Below, in pieces: positions 17,678-25,894 of a stretch of 64,000 nt of DNA; position 1 is the stretch's first letter; each line of letters begins with the position of its first letter. Made by a program: the position numbers and the translations under genes. The notes below the pieces were generated by a model that saw only the letters and a list, made by a program, of their open reading frames with translations, had not been told where the DNA came from and did no database searches. This DNA is from CAZHTF01 sp964535305 (GTDB lineage Bacteria > Planctomycetota > Phycisphaerae > UBA1845 > Fen-1342), in contig CAZHTF010000008.1 of the NCBI GenBank assembly GCA_964535305.1, forward strand, positions 1 to 64,000. Direction: 5' to 3'.

Positions 17678-18769
17678 CTAGCCGCGCGAACTCTTCAGCA
17701 CCGGCGGCGCGGCGCGACCTTCGCCCGAGAGCACGTGCTGCGCGATGCCCACCACCGCCGACAGCCCACAATACAGGAAGTACAGCCAGTGCATCGGCAG
17801 CACGCGCAGCGTGAAGCCAAGGCCACGCCGAACTGTCAGGTAGCGGTAAAAGTCGAAATTCAGAATGGTCACCAACAGCGCCGCGATCAGCGGCGCGGGC
17901 CAGAGCCAGGGCAGCGCGGCGGGCGCCAGCAGCGCCGCCACCGGCAGCCCCAGCAGCGCCAGCAGCGCGACGAACGCCAGGATCACGCTGGCGCGCTGCG
18001 CGAAGCTGACGTTCAGCGTGTTTGGGATCTCGCCCACGCGCAGCATCAGCCGCATCCACGGAATTCCGCGATCGAAAATGTCCGTGCGCACCACGCCCTT
18101 GAGCGTCCAGCGCTTCAGGTGTTTGCACTTCACGCGGCTGTTCAGCACGATGCGATGCCCGGCCTTGTGCAGCCAGGCGCCCAGCTCGATATCCTCAATT
18201 GCCGGGCGGCGATAGCGCACTTCGTCAAACCCGCCGAAATCCAGGAACAACTGCCGCCGCATGGCGCCGCAGCCACTCCAGAAGGTGGGGATGTCGCCAT
18301 CGAAGCGCTGATGCACGTAATGATGGAACAGGTTGCGATATTGCGAGAGGAAGCCGGGGTCGGCGGGCGTGTCGTCGTAAGTTCCGATCACCGCGTCGAC
18401 GCTCGGATCGGCCAGCGTCTGGGCAAATAGCGCCAGCGTATCGGGATGCACGCAAACGTCCGCATCGATAAAGACCACGCTGCCGCCGCTGACATGCCGC
18501 GCGCCGATATTGCGGGCCCGGGCCGGACCGCTGGGCCCGTCGATCTTCATGTAATTGAAACCGTGCTGGCGGACCAGCGGCTCGAGCGGCTCGCTGGAGC
18601 CGTCGTCGACCACCAGCACGTCGAAATTCTGGAAGTTGGAGGCTCCCAGCGCCGCCAGGCACTGCTTCAGCATCCCGCTGGAGTTGTAGCAGGGCACGAT
18701 CACCGAGAGCATCACGTCGGACGCGGCCCTGCTCACTGGCGAAACCTGCGTACTGCTCAACGTCGTCAT
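17678..18769 (-). CDS. GT2 family glycosyltransferase with C-terminal membrane helices
   Basis: A 363-residue GT-A enzyme: MLSVIVPCYNSSGML, VVDDGSSEPLEPLV, FIDADVCVHPDTL (the DAD metal-binding motif) and RRPAIEDIELGAWL (the ED catalytic-base region). The C-terminal 110 residues carry about three membrane helices. It differs clearly from the paralogous pair downstream. The ATG at 18769 overlaps the TAA of the decayed SGNH gene (TAATG) and has GGGGG about six bases upstream. Its role is addition of one sugar in assembly of the surface polysaccharide. Confidence 0.87.
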   Translation of the reverse strand: MTTLSSTQVSPVSRAASDVMLSVIVPCYNSSGMLKQCLAALGASNFQNFDVLVVDDGSSEPLEPLVRQHGFNYMKIDGPSGPARARNIGARHVSGGSVVFIDADVCVHPDTLALFAQTLADPSVDAVIGTYDDTPADPGFLSQYRNLFHHYVHQRFDGDIPTFWSGCGAMRRQLFLDFGGFDEVRYRRPAIEDIELGAWLHKAGHRIVLNSRVKCKHLKRWTLKGVVRTDIFDRGIPWMRLMLRVGEIPNTLNVSFAQRASVILAFVALLALLGLPVAALLAPAALPWLWPAPLIAALLVTILNFDFYRYLTVRRGLGFTLRVLPMHWLYFLYCGLSAVVGIAQHVLSGEGRAAPPVLKSSRG

Positions 18770-19240
18770 TATTCCCCCGCGGGAGTTTGCGCCTGGGGCG
18801 CAAATTCCGTCACAAAACGCGCCGGAAACGCGCCGACCTTCGCCCTTGCGGCCGAAGACAGGTGGATCCCGTCCGGCTCCATATCGGTCGTGGGCGCGAG
18901 CTGCTCAAACAGATCCAGCAGCGGCGCCCTGTTTCGCTGACACAGCTCCGCCAGCTTGCGCAGCGGTCTGTGCACATCGTCGCGATCGTGTTGCAAATAC
19001 TCCGGGCGGTATTGGGCGGCGAACGGAAACGCCACCACTGCCAGCCGGACGCCCCTCCCACGACATAGCTCGTGGAGCTGCTCGAACCACGAACTATAGT
19101 CGATTCAGGGTGCGTCTTTCCAGGCGTTCGCCCGGTCGGAGCGTGCGTCAACGACGTAGCCGTAGCTCGCCGCGCTGCTTGACCCAGTGCTGAAACGCGG
19201 CGCTGTCTTGAAGGAACGCGCAGATCCCGCGGATCTTCAT
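18769..19240 (-). pseudogene. Decayed SGNH/GDSL hydrolase remnant
   Basis: The last ~110 codons (19104 to 18769) encode a good SGNH-hydrolase C-terminus: WFEQLHELCRGRGVRLAVVA, then LLDLFEQLAP, then PDGIHLSSAARAKVG, in which DGIH supplies the catalytic Asp and His. An in-frame TGA at 19105-19107 cuts this from residues SYGYVVDARSDRANAWKDAP in the same frame. A third piece starting at the ATG at 19240 (MKIRGICAFLQDSAAFQHW) is in another frame, which suggests a frameshift as well. The Gly-Asp-Ser block expected at the N-terminus is absent. The intact gene may have been a polysaccharide O-acyl-esterase or acyltransferase. Its stop still overlaps the next start (TAATG). Confidence 0.6.
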
Positions 19241-19290
19241 CGATTTGCAACCACGCTTGAAATCCGCGCACTCCGTCAGAATTCGGCGGC

Positions 19291-20598
19291 CTACTCGGTC
19301 GCCACGCGCCCTGCAAACGAGAATGGCGCGGCGCCGGCCGAATCCACCCGTGCCGGCACACCCGCACGGCGCTGCGCGAGAAGCTCGTGCACCACCGCCA
19401 GGTAGTGCGTCAGAAATGGCGCCTCGCCAAACTCGGCGTCATACGCAGCCCGGCCCTGCCGACCCAACTCATCGCGCAGCGCGCGATCGACCGAAAGCCG
19501 CTGCAACGCGTCGCGCAGCTCGTCCGGCGTGCGATACATCAGGCCTCCGCCATGCGTGCTGACGATCTCTTCCAGCGAGCTCTGGGCGAAGACCACGACC
19601 GGCGTCGACGCGCAGAACGACTCGGCCACGATAATCCCAAAGGTCTCGTAGCATAGCGAGGGCACGACGGTCGCGATCGCGTCGCGATAGAGCGCTTCGA
19701 GCTGCGCGCGGCTGGTGCGGCCCAGGAAGCGAATGTTCTCCGCGCCGGCCGCCAGCGCGCGCAGCGTCGGCTCGTAGTTGCCGTTGCCGGCGATCAGCAG
19801 CTCGAACTGCGGCAGCCCGCGGAAGATCGGAATGAGCGTCTGCACACCCTTGATCTGCTCCAGCCGGCCGACGAACAGGAAGTATGCGCGACCCTCGTTG
19901 CTGCGCTGCGGCAGGGCCTCAGGCACGCCGGCGCGTGAGTCGAACAGCGGCAGTTGCACCATGCGGCCGCGAATGCCGCGCTCGCGGTGCATCCGCATGG
20001 TGAATAGGCTCGGGCCAATGAACGCGTCGATGTGCCGCGTCGCACGCCGCATCAGGCCGGTGTGCCGCCAGAGCTGCGGCGGGCGGCGATGGACCAGTTG
20101 GCACTTGATGCACTCGGGTTTCTGACACACTTCGCGATTGAATTTCCAGAGCACGTGCGTCGGGCAGACCAGCCAATGCTCGATCAGCGTGCAGAGCTTC
20201 AGCCCGCGGCCCCAGCCAAACACGCTCGGCCCGCCCAGCAGCGAGACGTTGTTGTAATGAATGACGTCATAATTCGCATTGCGCAGCCAGCGGCGAAGCT
20301 GCGGACCCTGCAGGCACGGCGAGCCGAGCTGCTGCGTGGCCAGCAGGCCAAGTGCGCCCAGTGGCGTGCGGATCGGCTGCACATCTACGCCGGGCTCGTC
20401 GCTGTAGGCGCTTGTCGGCGGCTTGCCGGCCAGCATCTCGTACGCGGATGGACTGTGCAAAACGCGGACGGCGTGTCCGCGCCGCGCAAGCCCATTGGCC
20501 AGCCGATGCGCGTAGATGCCATCGCCGCCGAAGTTGTAGGGCGGGTAGAACGTGCTGACGATGCAGAAGCGCAGCGGGCCGGTTGACGTTGTGTTCAC
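19291..20598 (-). CDS. GT4 family glycosyltransferase with cysteine cluster
   Basis: A 435-residue GT-B fold enzyme. The N-terminal domain opens with FCIVSTFYPPYNFGGDGIYA, and the C-terminal donor domain has FLFVGRLEQIKG and ETFGIIVAESFCASTPVVV, the GT4 E-x7-E-type motif. A cysteine cluster lies mid-protein (LVCPTHVLWKF, then CQKPECIKC), a feature recurring in a subset of GT4 enzymes and possibly a metal site. The start is GTG at 20598, with no strong ribosome site. It follows another GT4 gene by 42 bases. It probably adds a hexose from a nucleotide-sugar to the growing lipid-linked unit. Confidence 0.88.
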   Translation of the reverse strand: MNTTSTGPLRFCIVSTFYPPYNFGGDGIYAHRLANGLARRGHAVRVLHSPSAYEMLAGKPPTSAYSDEPGVDVQPIRTPLGALGLLATQQLGSPCLQGPQLRRWLRNANYDVIHYNNVSLLGGPSVFGWGRGLKLCTLIEHWLVCPTHVLWKFNREVCQKPECIKCQLVHRRPPQLWRHTGLMRRATRHIDAFIGPSLFTMRMHRERGIRGRMVQLPLFDSRAGVPEALPQRSNEGRAYFLFVGRLEQIKGVQTLIPIFRGLPQFELLIAGNGNYEPTLRALAAGAENIRFLGRTSRAQLEALYRDAIATVVPSLCYETFGIIVAESFCASTPVVVFAQSSLEEIVSTHGGGLMYRTPDELRDALQRLSVDRALRDELGRQGRAAYDAEFGEAPFLTHYLAVVHELLAQRRAGVPARVDSAGAAPFSFAGRVATE

Positions 20599-20640
20599 GT
20601 GCGAGATCCGGGCGGGATGCGCTGGCGCAAGATCGCGGCT

Positions 20641-21834
20641 CTAGGCCGGGGCGCGCTTTGGGTCGAATTCGTGCAGCACGTCGCGCAAACGACGGGCGGA
20701 GATGTCCCACGAAAACGTCGCCGCGCGTGCCAGGCAACGACCGCGCAGCTCCGTTCGCAACTGAACATCCTCCAACACACGCCGCATCTGGGCTGCGAGC
20801 GCCGCGGCGTCGTCCGCATCGAAGAACAGTCCGGCATCGCCGACGACTTCCGGAAGCGAGCCGCGATTGCTGGCGATGACGGCGGCGCCGCAGGCCATGG
20901 CCTCGACCGCGGGCAGCCCGAAACCCTCCAGAAATGAAGGGAAAATGAACGCCTGCGCCGCGCACAGCAGGTGGCACAAATCCGCGTCCGGCACGAAGCC
21001 AGGAAAGTGCACCTGGGCCGCGACGTCCAACTGCCGCGCCCGCAGGCAGAGCTCGGCGTGACAGGTGCGGAAGACGTCGCCGGCGTAATCGCCGACAAGA
21101 ACCAGCCGCACATCGCGGAGCGCCTCATACTCGCGCAGGCGGGCCAGCGCGTCGATCAGCGTGCCGAGATTCTTGTGCGGGCTGATGCCGCCGAAGTAGA
21201 CGAAGAAGCGCTCGCCGCGCTTGACGCCACAGCGATCCAACGTGGCATCGTGCTGGCTGTCGCGTGTATCGACCGGGGCGAACGTGCTTGACGCCGCCTC
21301 AGGCAGCACGCGGACGCGCTGCTCGGCGAGGCGAAAGTGCTGCACCAGGCCGCGCTTGGACGCTTCCGACACCGTCGCGATCAGGCTGGAGCGCCAGACC
21401 GCTGCTCGGCACTTCAGATCCCAGAAGAAGCGGCTGGCGCGGTTGTGAAAAACCAGATGCGGCAGCGTCTCGGCGATGACGTCATGAAACGTGACCACGC
21501 ACGGCACCGAGCCGCCGAGCGGAAAGTACGTGTACACAGCGGGGAAGTAGAAAACGTCGACGCGTTCGCGCGCCGCGGCGCGGCGCATGGCCCACATGTC
21601 GCGCAGCGAGCGGCGGCCGTCGGCAGCGGCGGCCTGCGTCGGCGCGACGCGCGTATCCGCGACCACCAGTTTCCACGCGCCCGGAAACTGCGAGGATTCC
21701 GCGGTCTGCCGATCGGCGAACAGCAGGACTTCATCGTCGCCAGCCTGCCGCGCCAACGCCGTCAGCAGTTCGCGGGTAAAGCGCCCGAAGCCGCGCCTGT
21801 TCGACCAACTGCTGGCATCGATCCCGATGCGCAT
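20641..21834 (-). CDS. GT4 family glycosyltransferase
   Basis: A 397-residue GT-B fold enzyme: IGIDASSWSNRRGFGRFTREL at the start, FFVYFGGISPHKNLGTLI at the beginning of the donor domain, and FPSFLEGFGLPAVEAMACG, the classical GT4 nucleotide-sugar motif with EGFGLPxxEAMAxG. The N-terminal pattern resembles mannosyltransferases and other hexosyltransferases of exopolysaccharide loci. The start ATG at 21834 has a weak ribosome site and lies nine bases after the stop of the small membrane protein gene, so co-translation is likely. Confidence 0.9.
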   Translation of the reverse strand: MRIGIDASSWSNRRGFGRFTRELLTALARQAGDDEVLLFADRQTAESSQFPGAWKLVVADTRVAPTQAAAADGRRSLRDMWAMRRAAARERVDVFYFPAVYTYFPLGGSVPCVVTFHDVIAETLPHLVFHNRASRFFWDLKCRAAVWRSSLIATVSEASKRGLVQHFRLAEQRVRVLPEAASSTFAPVDTRDSQHDATLDRCGVKRGERFFVYFGGISPHKNLGTLIDALARLREYEALRDVRLVLVGDYAGDVFRTCHAELCLRARQLDVAAQVHFPGFVPDADLCHLLCAAQAFIFPSFLEGFGLPAVEAMACGAAVIASNRGSLPEVVGDAGLFFDADDAAALAAQMRRVLEDVQLRTELRGRCLARAATFSWDISARRLRDVLHEFDPKRAPA

Positions 21835-21843
21835 CGGCGGTGC

Positions 21844-22143
21844 TTAACGCCGCACGCCCACGACGCGGTTGTAGATCCAGCCGATCGCCCAGCCGATCAG
21901 CGCGCCGGCCAGCACGCCCCAGAACAGGCCGACGAATGCGCCCGGCCACGAGACCGAATATCCCGGGAAATAGTGCCGCAGCAGGCTCAGATGCTCACCC
22001 ACCCGCGGTCCGCCGCGGATCACCAGCCAGATGGTCATGATGAACAGCGCCAGCCCGCCAATCGCGCCGAAGACCAACGCGAGAATTCCGGCCTGCAGCC
22101 GGGCGACCGCCCGCGTCACTTCGCGTTCCGCTTGAATTGTCAC
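21844..22143 (-). CDS. Small membrane protein with GYSVSWPGA domain
   Basis: A 99-residue protein with two membrane helices separated by GGPRVGEHLSLLRHY and GYSVSWPGAFVGL, and a terminal helix with GALIGWAIGWIYN. The same segment, in the same order, forms the C-terminus of the FAD enzyme encoded immediately upstream, so the domain exists both free and fused. The GTG start at 22143 has GGAGG about nine bases upstream. Function is unknown; a role as membrane anchor or scaffold for glycan-precursor enzymes is inferred from the fusion. Confidence 0.8.
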   Translation of the reverse strand: MTIQAEREVTRAVARLQAGILALVFGAIGGLALFIMTIWLVIRGGPRVGEHLSLLRHYFPGYSVSWPGAFVGLFWGVLAGALIGWAIGWIYNRVVGVRR

Positions 22144-22161
22144 GACACTTGGCCTCCGTGC

Positions 22162-24009
22162 TCAAACTCGATCTAGCAAGTCGCGTTCCTCTTCCGCCTC
22201 GGCCCGGCGCTTCAGCAGGTACGCATAGGCGGCGATGCCCCAATTACGCAACTGCGCGATCACGTAACCGATGATGAAGCCGCCAATGCCGGCCTGCACC
22301 AGCCCGAGCAGCGCGCCCGGCCAGCTCACACTGTAGCCAATCAGGTAGTGACGAAGCAGCCCAAGCGTCTCGCCTGTGCGCGGTCCGCCCTCCAGCAGCA
22401 GGAGCGCCGTCATCACAAAAAGACCGACGCCCAGCACCGTCCCGACCGAAACGCCCAGCGCCACCGGATCCAGCCGCGCGAACACGGTCTCGATGATTTC
22501 GTCCGGCGTCGGCTCTTCCGCGGCGGGCTCGGGCTTCGAGGGCACGCGCGTAGGCGTCAGCCTGTCGCCACTGGTTGCGGCCTTGGGCTTGCGATCTTCC
22601 TCGTGATACTCCATCTCGGTATTCACCGCCCAGACGTCGAGCTTCTCGCCGACAATGTTGCGGGCAGCGTACACCGCCGTGACCATCGAGTGGTCCTGAT
22701 TGTTGTAACGGTGCAGCCCGTTGCGCCCGACGGTCTGGAAATTCTCGAGCGTCTCCAGCCAGCGACGGATGGTCTCGACGTGGCCCTGGTATTCCTGGTC
22801 GTAGACCGGATACGCCTTGGGCATGCGCACCACGGTGCCGTCCACGATCTCATTGGGCTGAGCCAGGCCGATCTGGGCACACTCGCGAATGCCCAGCTCG
22901 ATCAGCCGCTCGTTGGGCCAGCGCCACTCCTCATCTTTGTCCCACAGGAAATATTCGAGCCCCAGCGAGGTGCGCTTTGCATCCGGCACCATGTAGGGGC
23001 TCCAGTTCTTGTAATTCTGCACGCGGCCCATTTTCACTTCGGGCGAGTGAATGTAGATCCAATTGTCCGGGAAAATTTCGTCGCGCTCCGCGATCAGCAC
23101 CACCGTCAGATAGTCGCGATACCGCAGCGAATCGGCGGCCTTCAAGACCTCCGGCGGCGGCGGCGGGTCCATCGCCGCAATCATCTCGCGCATCGGCATG
23201 CTGGAGATGAAGTGATCCCCGCCAAACTCGACCCGTTCGCCCCCGTCCTTCACGCCGTAGACTGCCTCGACCCTTCCCGAGCGATGGCGGATGCGATCGA
23301 CGCGAATGCCGCGATGCGTCGGATTGCCGGATTGCGCCAGCAGTTGTTCGCAGCGCTCCCACATCATGCCCGGGCCGAAGCGCGGGTAGTGGAACTGGTC
23401 GATCAGCGTCGTGATGACCTGGCCATCCTTGGTCTTGCCGCCACTCGTCGGAAAGAGCGCGTTGCGGATGGCTTCCTTGAGCGACAGATTTTTGATCCGC
23501 TGCGCCGCCCAGTCAGCCGAGATTTCGGTACAGGGAATGCCCCAGACCTTCTCCGTGTAGGTCTTGAAGAAGATCTGGTACAGGCGATAGCCGAAGCGGT
23601 TTGAGACCCACTGTTCGAAGGTCGACTCTTCGCGGCTGGGGAAGAACTTCGCCTTGGCGTAGCTCAGGCACACCATCGCCGACTCGACCGGTCCCAGGCC
23701 GGTGAGCGCGTTGATCGCCTTTAGCGGATAGTCGAAGAAGTGACCGCGGTAGTGAATCCGCGACATGCGCGGCCGCAGCAGGAAATCTTCGCCGAGGATT
23801 TCGTTCCAGAGCTGATTGACCAGCTCGACCTTGGAAAAGAAGCGGTGGCCGCCGATGTCGAAGCGGTAGCCGCGGTAGTTGACCGTGCGCGAAATTCCGC
23901 CGACGATGTCGTCGGATTCGAGCACAGTGGACTTAACGCCAAGCTTGTTCAGCTCAAACGCCGCAGTAAGCCCGGCAGGCCCCGCGCCGATGACGGTCGC
24001 TATTGGCAT
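22162..24009 (-). CDS. FAD-dependent UDP-galactopyranose-mutase-like protein fused to membrane domain
   Basis: A 615-residue protein. The N-terminal 480 residues form an NAD(P)-binding-like FAD fold: ATVIGAGPAGLTAAFEL, then DDIVGGISRTV, FDIGGHRFFSK and, near the end, VGRNGLHRYNNQDHSM. This resembles the amine-oxidase/UDP-galactopyranose-mutase group commonly found in polysaccharide clusters. A Pro/Glu-rich linker leads to a C-terminal two-to-three-helix region with GGPRTGETLGLLRHY and GYSVSWPGALLGL, homologous to the next gene. It is the first gene of the cluster. It may interconvert sugar ring forms or oxidise a lipid-linked sugar; the reaction is not certain. The ATG at 24009 has only a weak purine-rich ribosome site. 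Confidence 0.85.
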   Translation of the reverse strand: MPIATVIGAGPAGLTAAFELNKLGVKSTVLESDDIVGGISRTVNYRGYRFDIGGHRFFSKVELVNQLWNEILGEDFLLRPRMSRIHYRGHFFDYPLKAINALTGLGPVESAMVCLSYAKAKFFPSREESTFEQWVSNRFGYRLYQIFFKTYTEKVWGIPCTEISADWAAQRIKNLSLKEAIRNALFPTSGGKTKDGQVITTLIDQFHYPRFGPGMMWERCEQLLAQSGNPTHRGIRVDRIRHRSGRVEAVYGVKDGGERVEFGGDHFISSMPMREMIAAMDPPPPPEVLKAADSLRYRDYLTVVLIAERDEIFPDNWIYIHSPEVKMGRVQNYKNWSPYMVPDAKRTSLGLEYFLWDKDEEWRWPNERLIELGIRECAQIGLAQPNEIVDGTVVRMPKAYPVYDQEYQGHVETIRRWLETLENFQTVGRNGLHRYNNQDHSMVTAVYAARNIVGEKLDVWAVNTEMEYHEEDRKPKAATSGDRLTPTRVPSKPEPAAEEPTPDEIIETVFARLDPVALGVSVGTVLGVGLFVMTALLLLEGGPRTGETLGLLRHYLIGYSVSWPGALLGLVQAGIGGFIIGYVIAQLRNWGIAAYAYLLKRRAEAEEERDLLDRV

Positions 24010-24401
24010 ACTTTTCTTGCTCGCCCCGAACGCCCCGAAACCCGAACGTGCGCAGACTCCGTCCCCGTCAGATACAGCGCTGCCCGCATCCGAGTGCCTC
24101 TATCGACACCGAAAGTTGCGCACGCTGAACCGATTGGAACGACGCCCGCCGTACCCCAGCATGTTTTTACCCCGGAACCCCCCGCGGGATCAAGCACAAC
24201 GCGTTCATAACCCATGAATGCGGCGCTAATTCGGAATGCCGCCAAGACCGGCACATCCTGCGCTGCATTGCAGCGTCGACCCCAAAACGCTAGCGCGCCC
24301 CCGCGCACGAAGCGCAATGCGCGATCCATGCCCCGATCGATCGGCCCACGCCGGTCACGGGCGCGGCCGCCCGAACCCGGTGGCGAACAACGCTCAGCCA
24401 G
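24010..24401. other. Intergenic region upstream of the polysaccharide cluster
   Basis: About 390 bases between the first cluster gene and the end of the aminotransferase gene. Several overlapping frames are open but none has a plausible product or ribosome site. A promoter for the cluster is expected here. The only candidate I can point to on the minus strand is TTGATC, 18 bases, then TAAAAA (24166-24195), which is a weak match. No terminator-like hairpin with a T-tract was seen. Confidence 0.4.
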
Positions 24402-25721
24402 TCAGCTCAGGCCATTGGCCAGGACGCGCTCGATCGCGACGCAGAAGCGGTCAATCTCGTCAAGCGTAGTGTAGACGTTCGGCGTCACGCGCACGCCCTG
24501 CACGTTCTGCGTCGCGATCGGCACGACAAAGATGCGGTCCTTGGCCCAGAGCTCCTCGGTCAGCTTCACAGGGTCGACATCACGGATGCCGAAGGTTGTG
24601 AGCGCGCACGAATGCTCCGGCGCGAGATTGCAGAAGAACCTGACGCGCGGGTCGCTCGCCAGCCGCCTGGCCCAGCGATCTCGCAGGGCCCGCAACCGAC
24701 GCTCCTTGCGCTCCGCGCCGATCGCCTCGTAGAACATGAGCGCTTCAGCGATCGCGAGGCGGGTGGCGGCCGGGTGCGTGCCGATTTCTTCAAACTTGCG
24801 GATGTCGTTGCGCATTTCCTCGGGCGCGGCCATCAGCGGCCAGAGCGAAGCGATCCGCGATTCGCGCACGCTCAGAAAGCCGCTACCTAGTGGTGCGGTG
24901 AGCCACTTGTGCAGGCTGGTGCCGTAATAGTCACATTCCAGATCGTCGCGCTTGAATGCCAAGTGTGCGAAAGCGTGTGCCCCGTCGACGATCACGGGAA
25001 TGTTGCGGGCGGCGCCAAGGCGGCAGATCGCGCGCACCGGGAAAATCTGCCCGGTCAGAAAGCACACATGCGAGCAGAGAATCAGGCGCGTCTGATCACT
25101 GATGGCGTTCTCGAAGCACGCGGCGAGTTCGGCCAGGTCTGCGACTGGCGCAGGGACGGGCACTTCGCGCAGCACGATTCCCTCGCGCGCGGCCCGCTGC
25201 TTGCAAGTCGTGAGCATGCGCGGGTAATCGAGCTGCGTGGTCAGGATTTCGTCGCCCGCTTTCAGGTCAATGCCCAGCAGGCAGGTCTCCAGCGCTTCAC
25301 TCGCGTTTCGCGTGATCGCGATCTCGGTCGGTTTGCAGCCGAAGGTCGTTGCCAGGTTCGCGCGCACGGTGGGGACTTGTAGATCCTGAACCTGCCAGAG
25401 ATTTCGTGCGGGCAGCGTGTTGGCGAATTCCAGATGCCGCCGCTGCGCCTCGATCACCACGCGTGGCGCCGGGCTGACGCCACCGTTGTTCAGATTGATG
25501 ACGCTGCGATCGACGGCGAAGGCCTGCTGAATGTCGAACCAGAAGTCCTCGTCTTCGGCGAGCTGCACCGGGCCGCGCGAGCCGGCTCGCTCGGCGGCAC
25601 TCTGCGCGCGGGCCAGCGCGTCGTCGCGGAACGCCGCCAGCGCCACGCCGCCGGCGGCAAGGCGACGCAGCAGTTCTCGACGCGAAAGATTGCCGACCGG
25701 GCTGAAGTTTGGGCTGGCCAT
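24402..25721 (-). CDS. Tat-exported class V aminotransferase-like PLP enzyme
   Basis: A 439-residue fold-type I PLP protein resembling isopenicillin-N-epimerase-like/cysteine-desulfurase-like enzymes. Visible are INLNNGGVSPAP, TRNASEALETCLLG, VIVDGAHAFAHL (PLP-binding Asp246 with His249) and TSLHKWLTAPLG (Lys272 as the Schiff-base lysine). The N-terminus NLSRRELLRRLAAGGVALAAF is a Tat signal (SRRxLLR plus a hydrophobic segment), so the folded, cofactor-loaded enzyme is probably exported. Substrate is unknown. The ATG at 25721 has GGAG seven bases upstream. Flanking genes also encode exported proteins. Confidence 0.85.
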   Translation of the reverse strand: MASPNFSPVGNLSRRELLRRLAAGGVALAAFRDDALARAQSAAERAGSRGPVQLAEDEDFWFDIQQAFAVDRSVINLNNGGVSPAPRVVIEAQRRHLEFANTLPARNLWQVQDLQVPTVRANLATTFGCKPTEIAITRNASEALETCLLGIDLKAGDEILTTQLDYPRMLTTCKQRAAREGIVLREVPVPAPVADLAELAACFENAISDQTRLILCSHVCFLTGQIFPVRAICRLGAARNIPVIVDGAHAFAHLAFKRDDLECDYYGTSLHKWLTAPLGSGFLSVRESRIASLWPLMAAPEEMRNDIRKFEEIGTHPAATRLAIAEALMFYEAIGAERKERRLRALRDRWARRLASDPRVRFFCNLAPEHSCALTTFGIRDVDPVKLTEELWAKDRIFVVPIATQNVQGVRVTPNVYTTLDEIDRFCVAIERVLANGLS

Positions 25722-25894
25722 GCCGCGGCTCCGAGGAGTTGACGTTTGATGTCCGTCTCTCTACCGCGTGGCGGAATCGATCGCAACCAAATCTGTACGC
25801 AGCGCGTCGATCGCGCGGTCAAGACGAAGTGACAGATCGATCTGGGCAAAGCCGCGGAGCGACCTGCCACCAATTGTCTGCGACGAACGCCGCA

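Noticed and set aside
22348..23604. Long open frame on the plus strand (418 codons) opposite the FAD enzyme gene
   Set aside because: Antisense to a well-supported gene. The product is His/Arg/Gln-rich with no fold or signal, typical of a GC-rich mirror frame.
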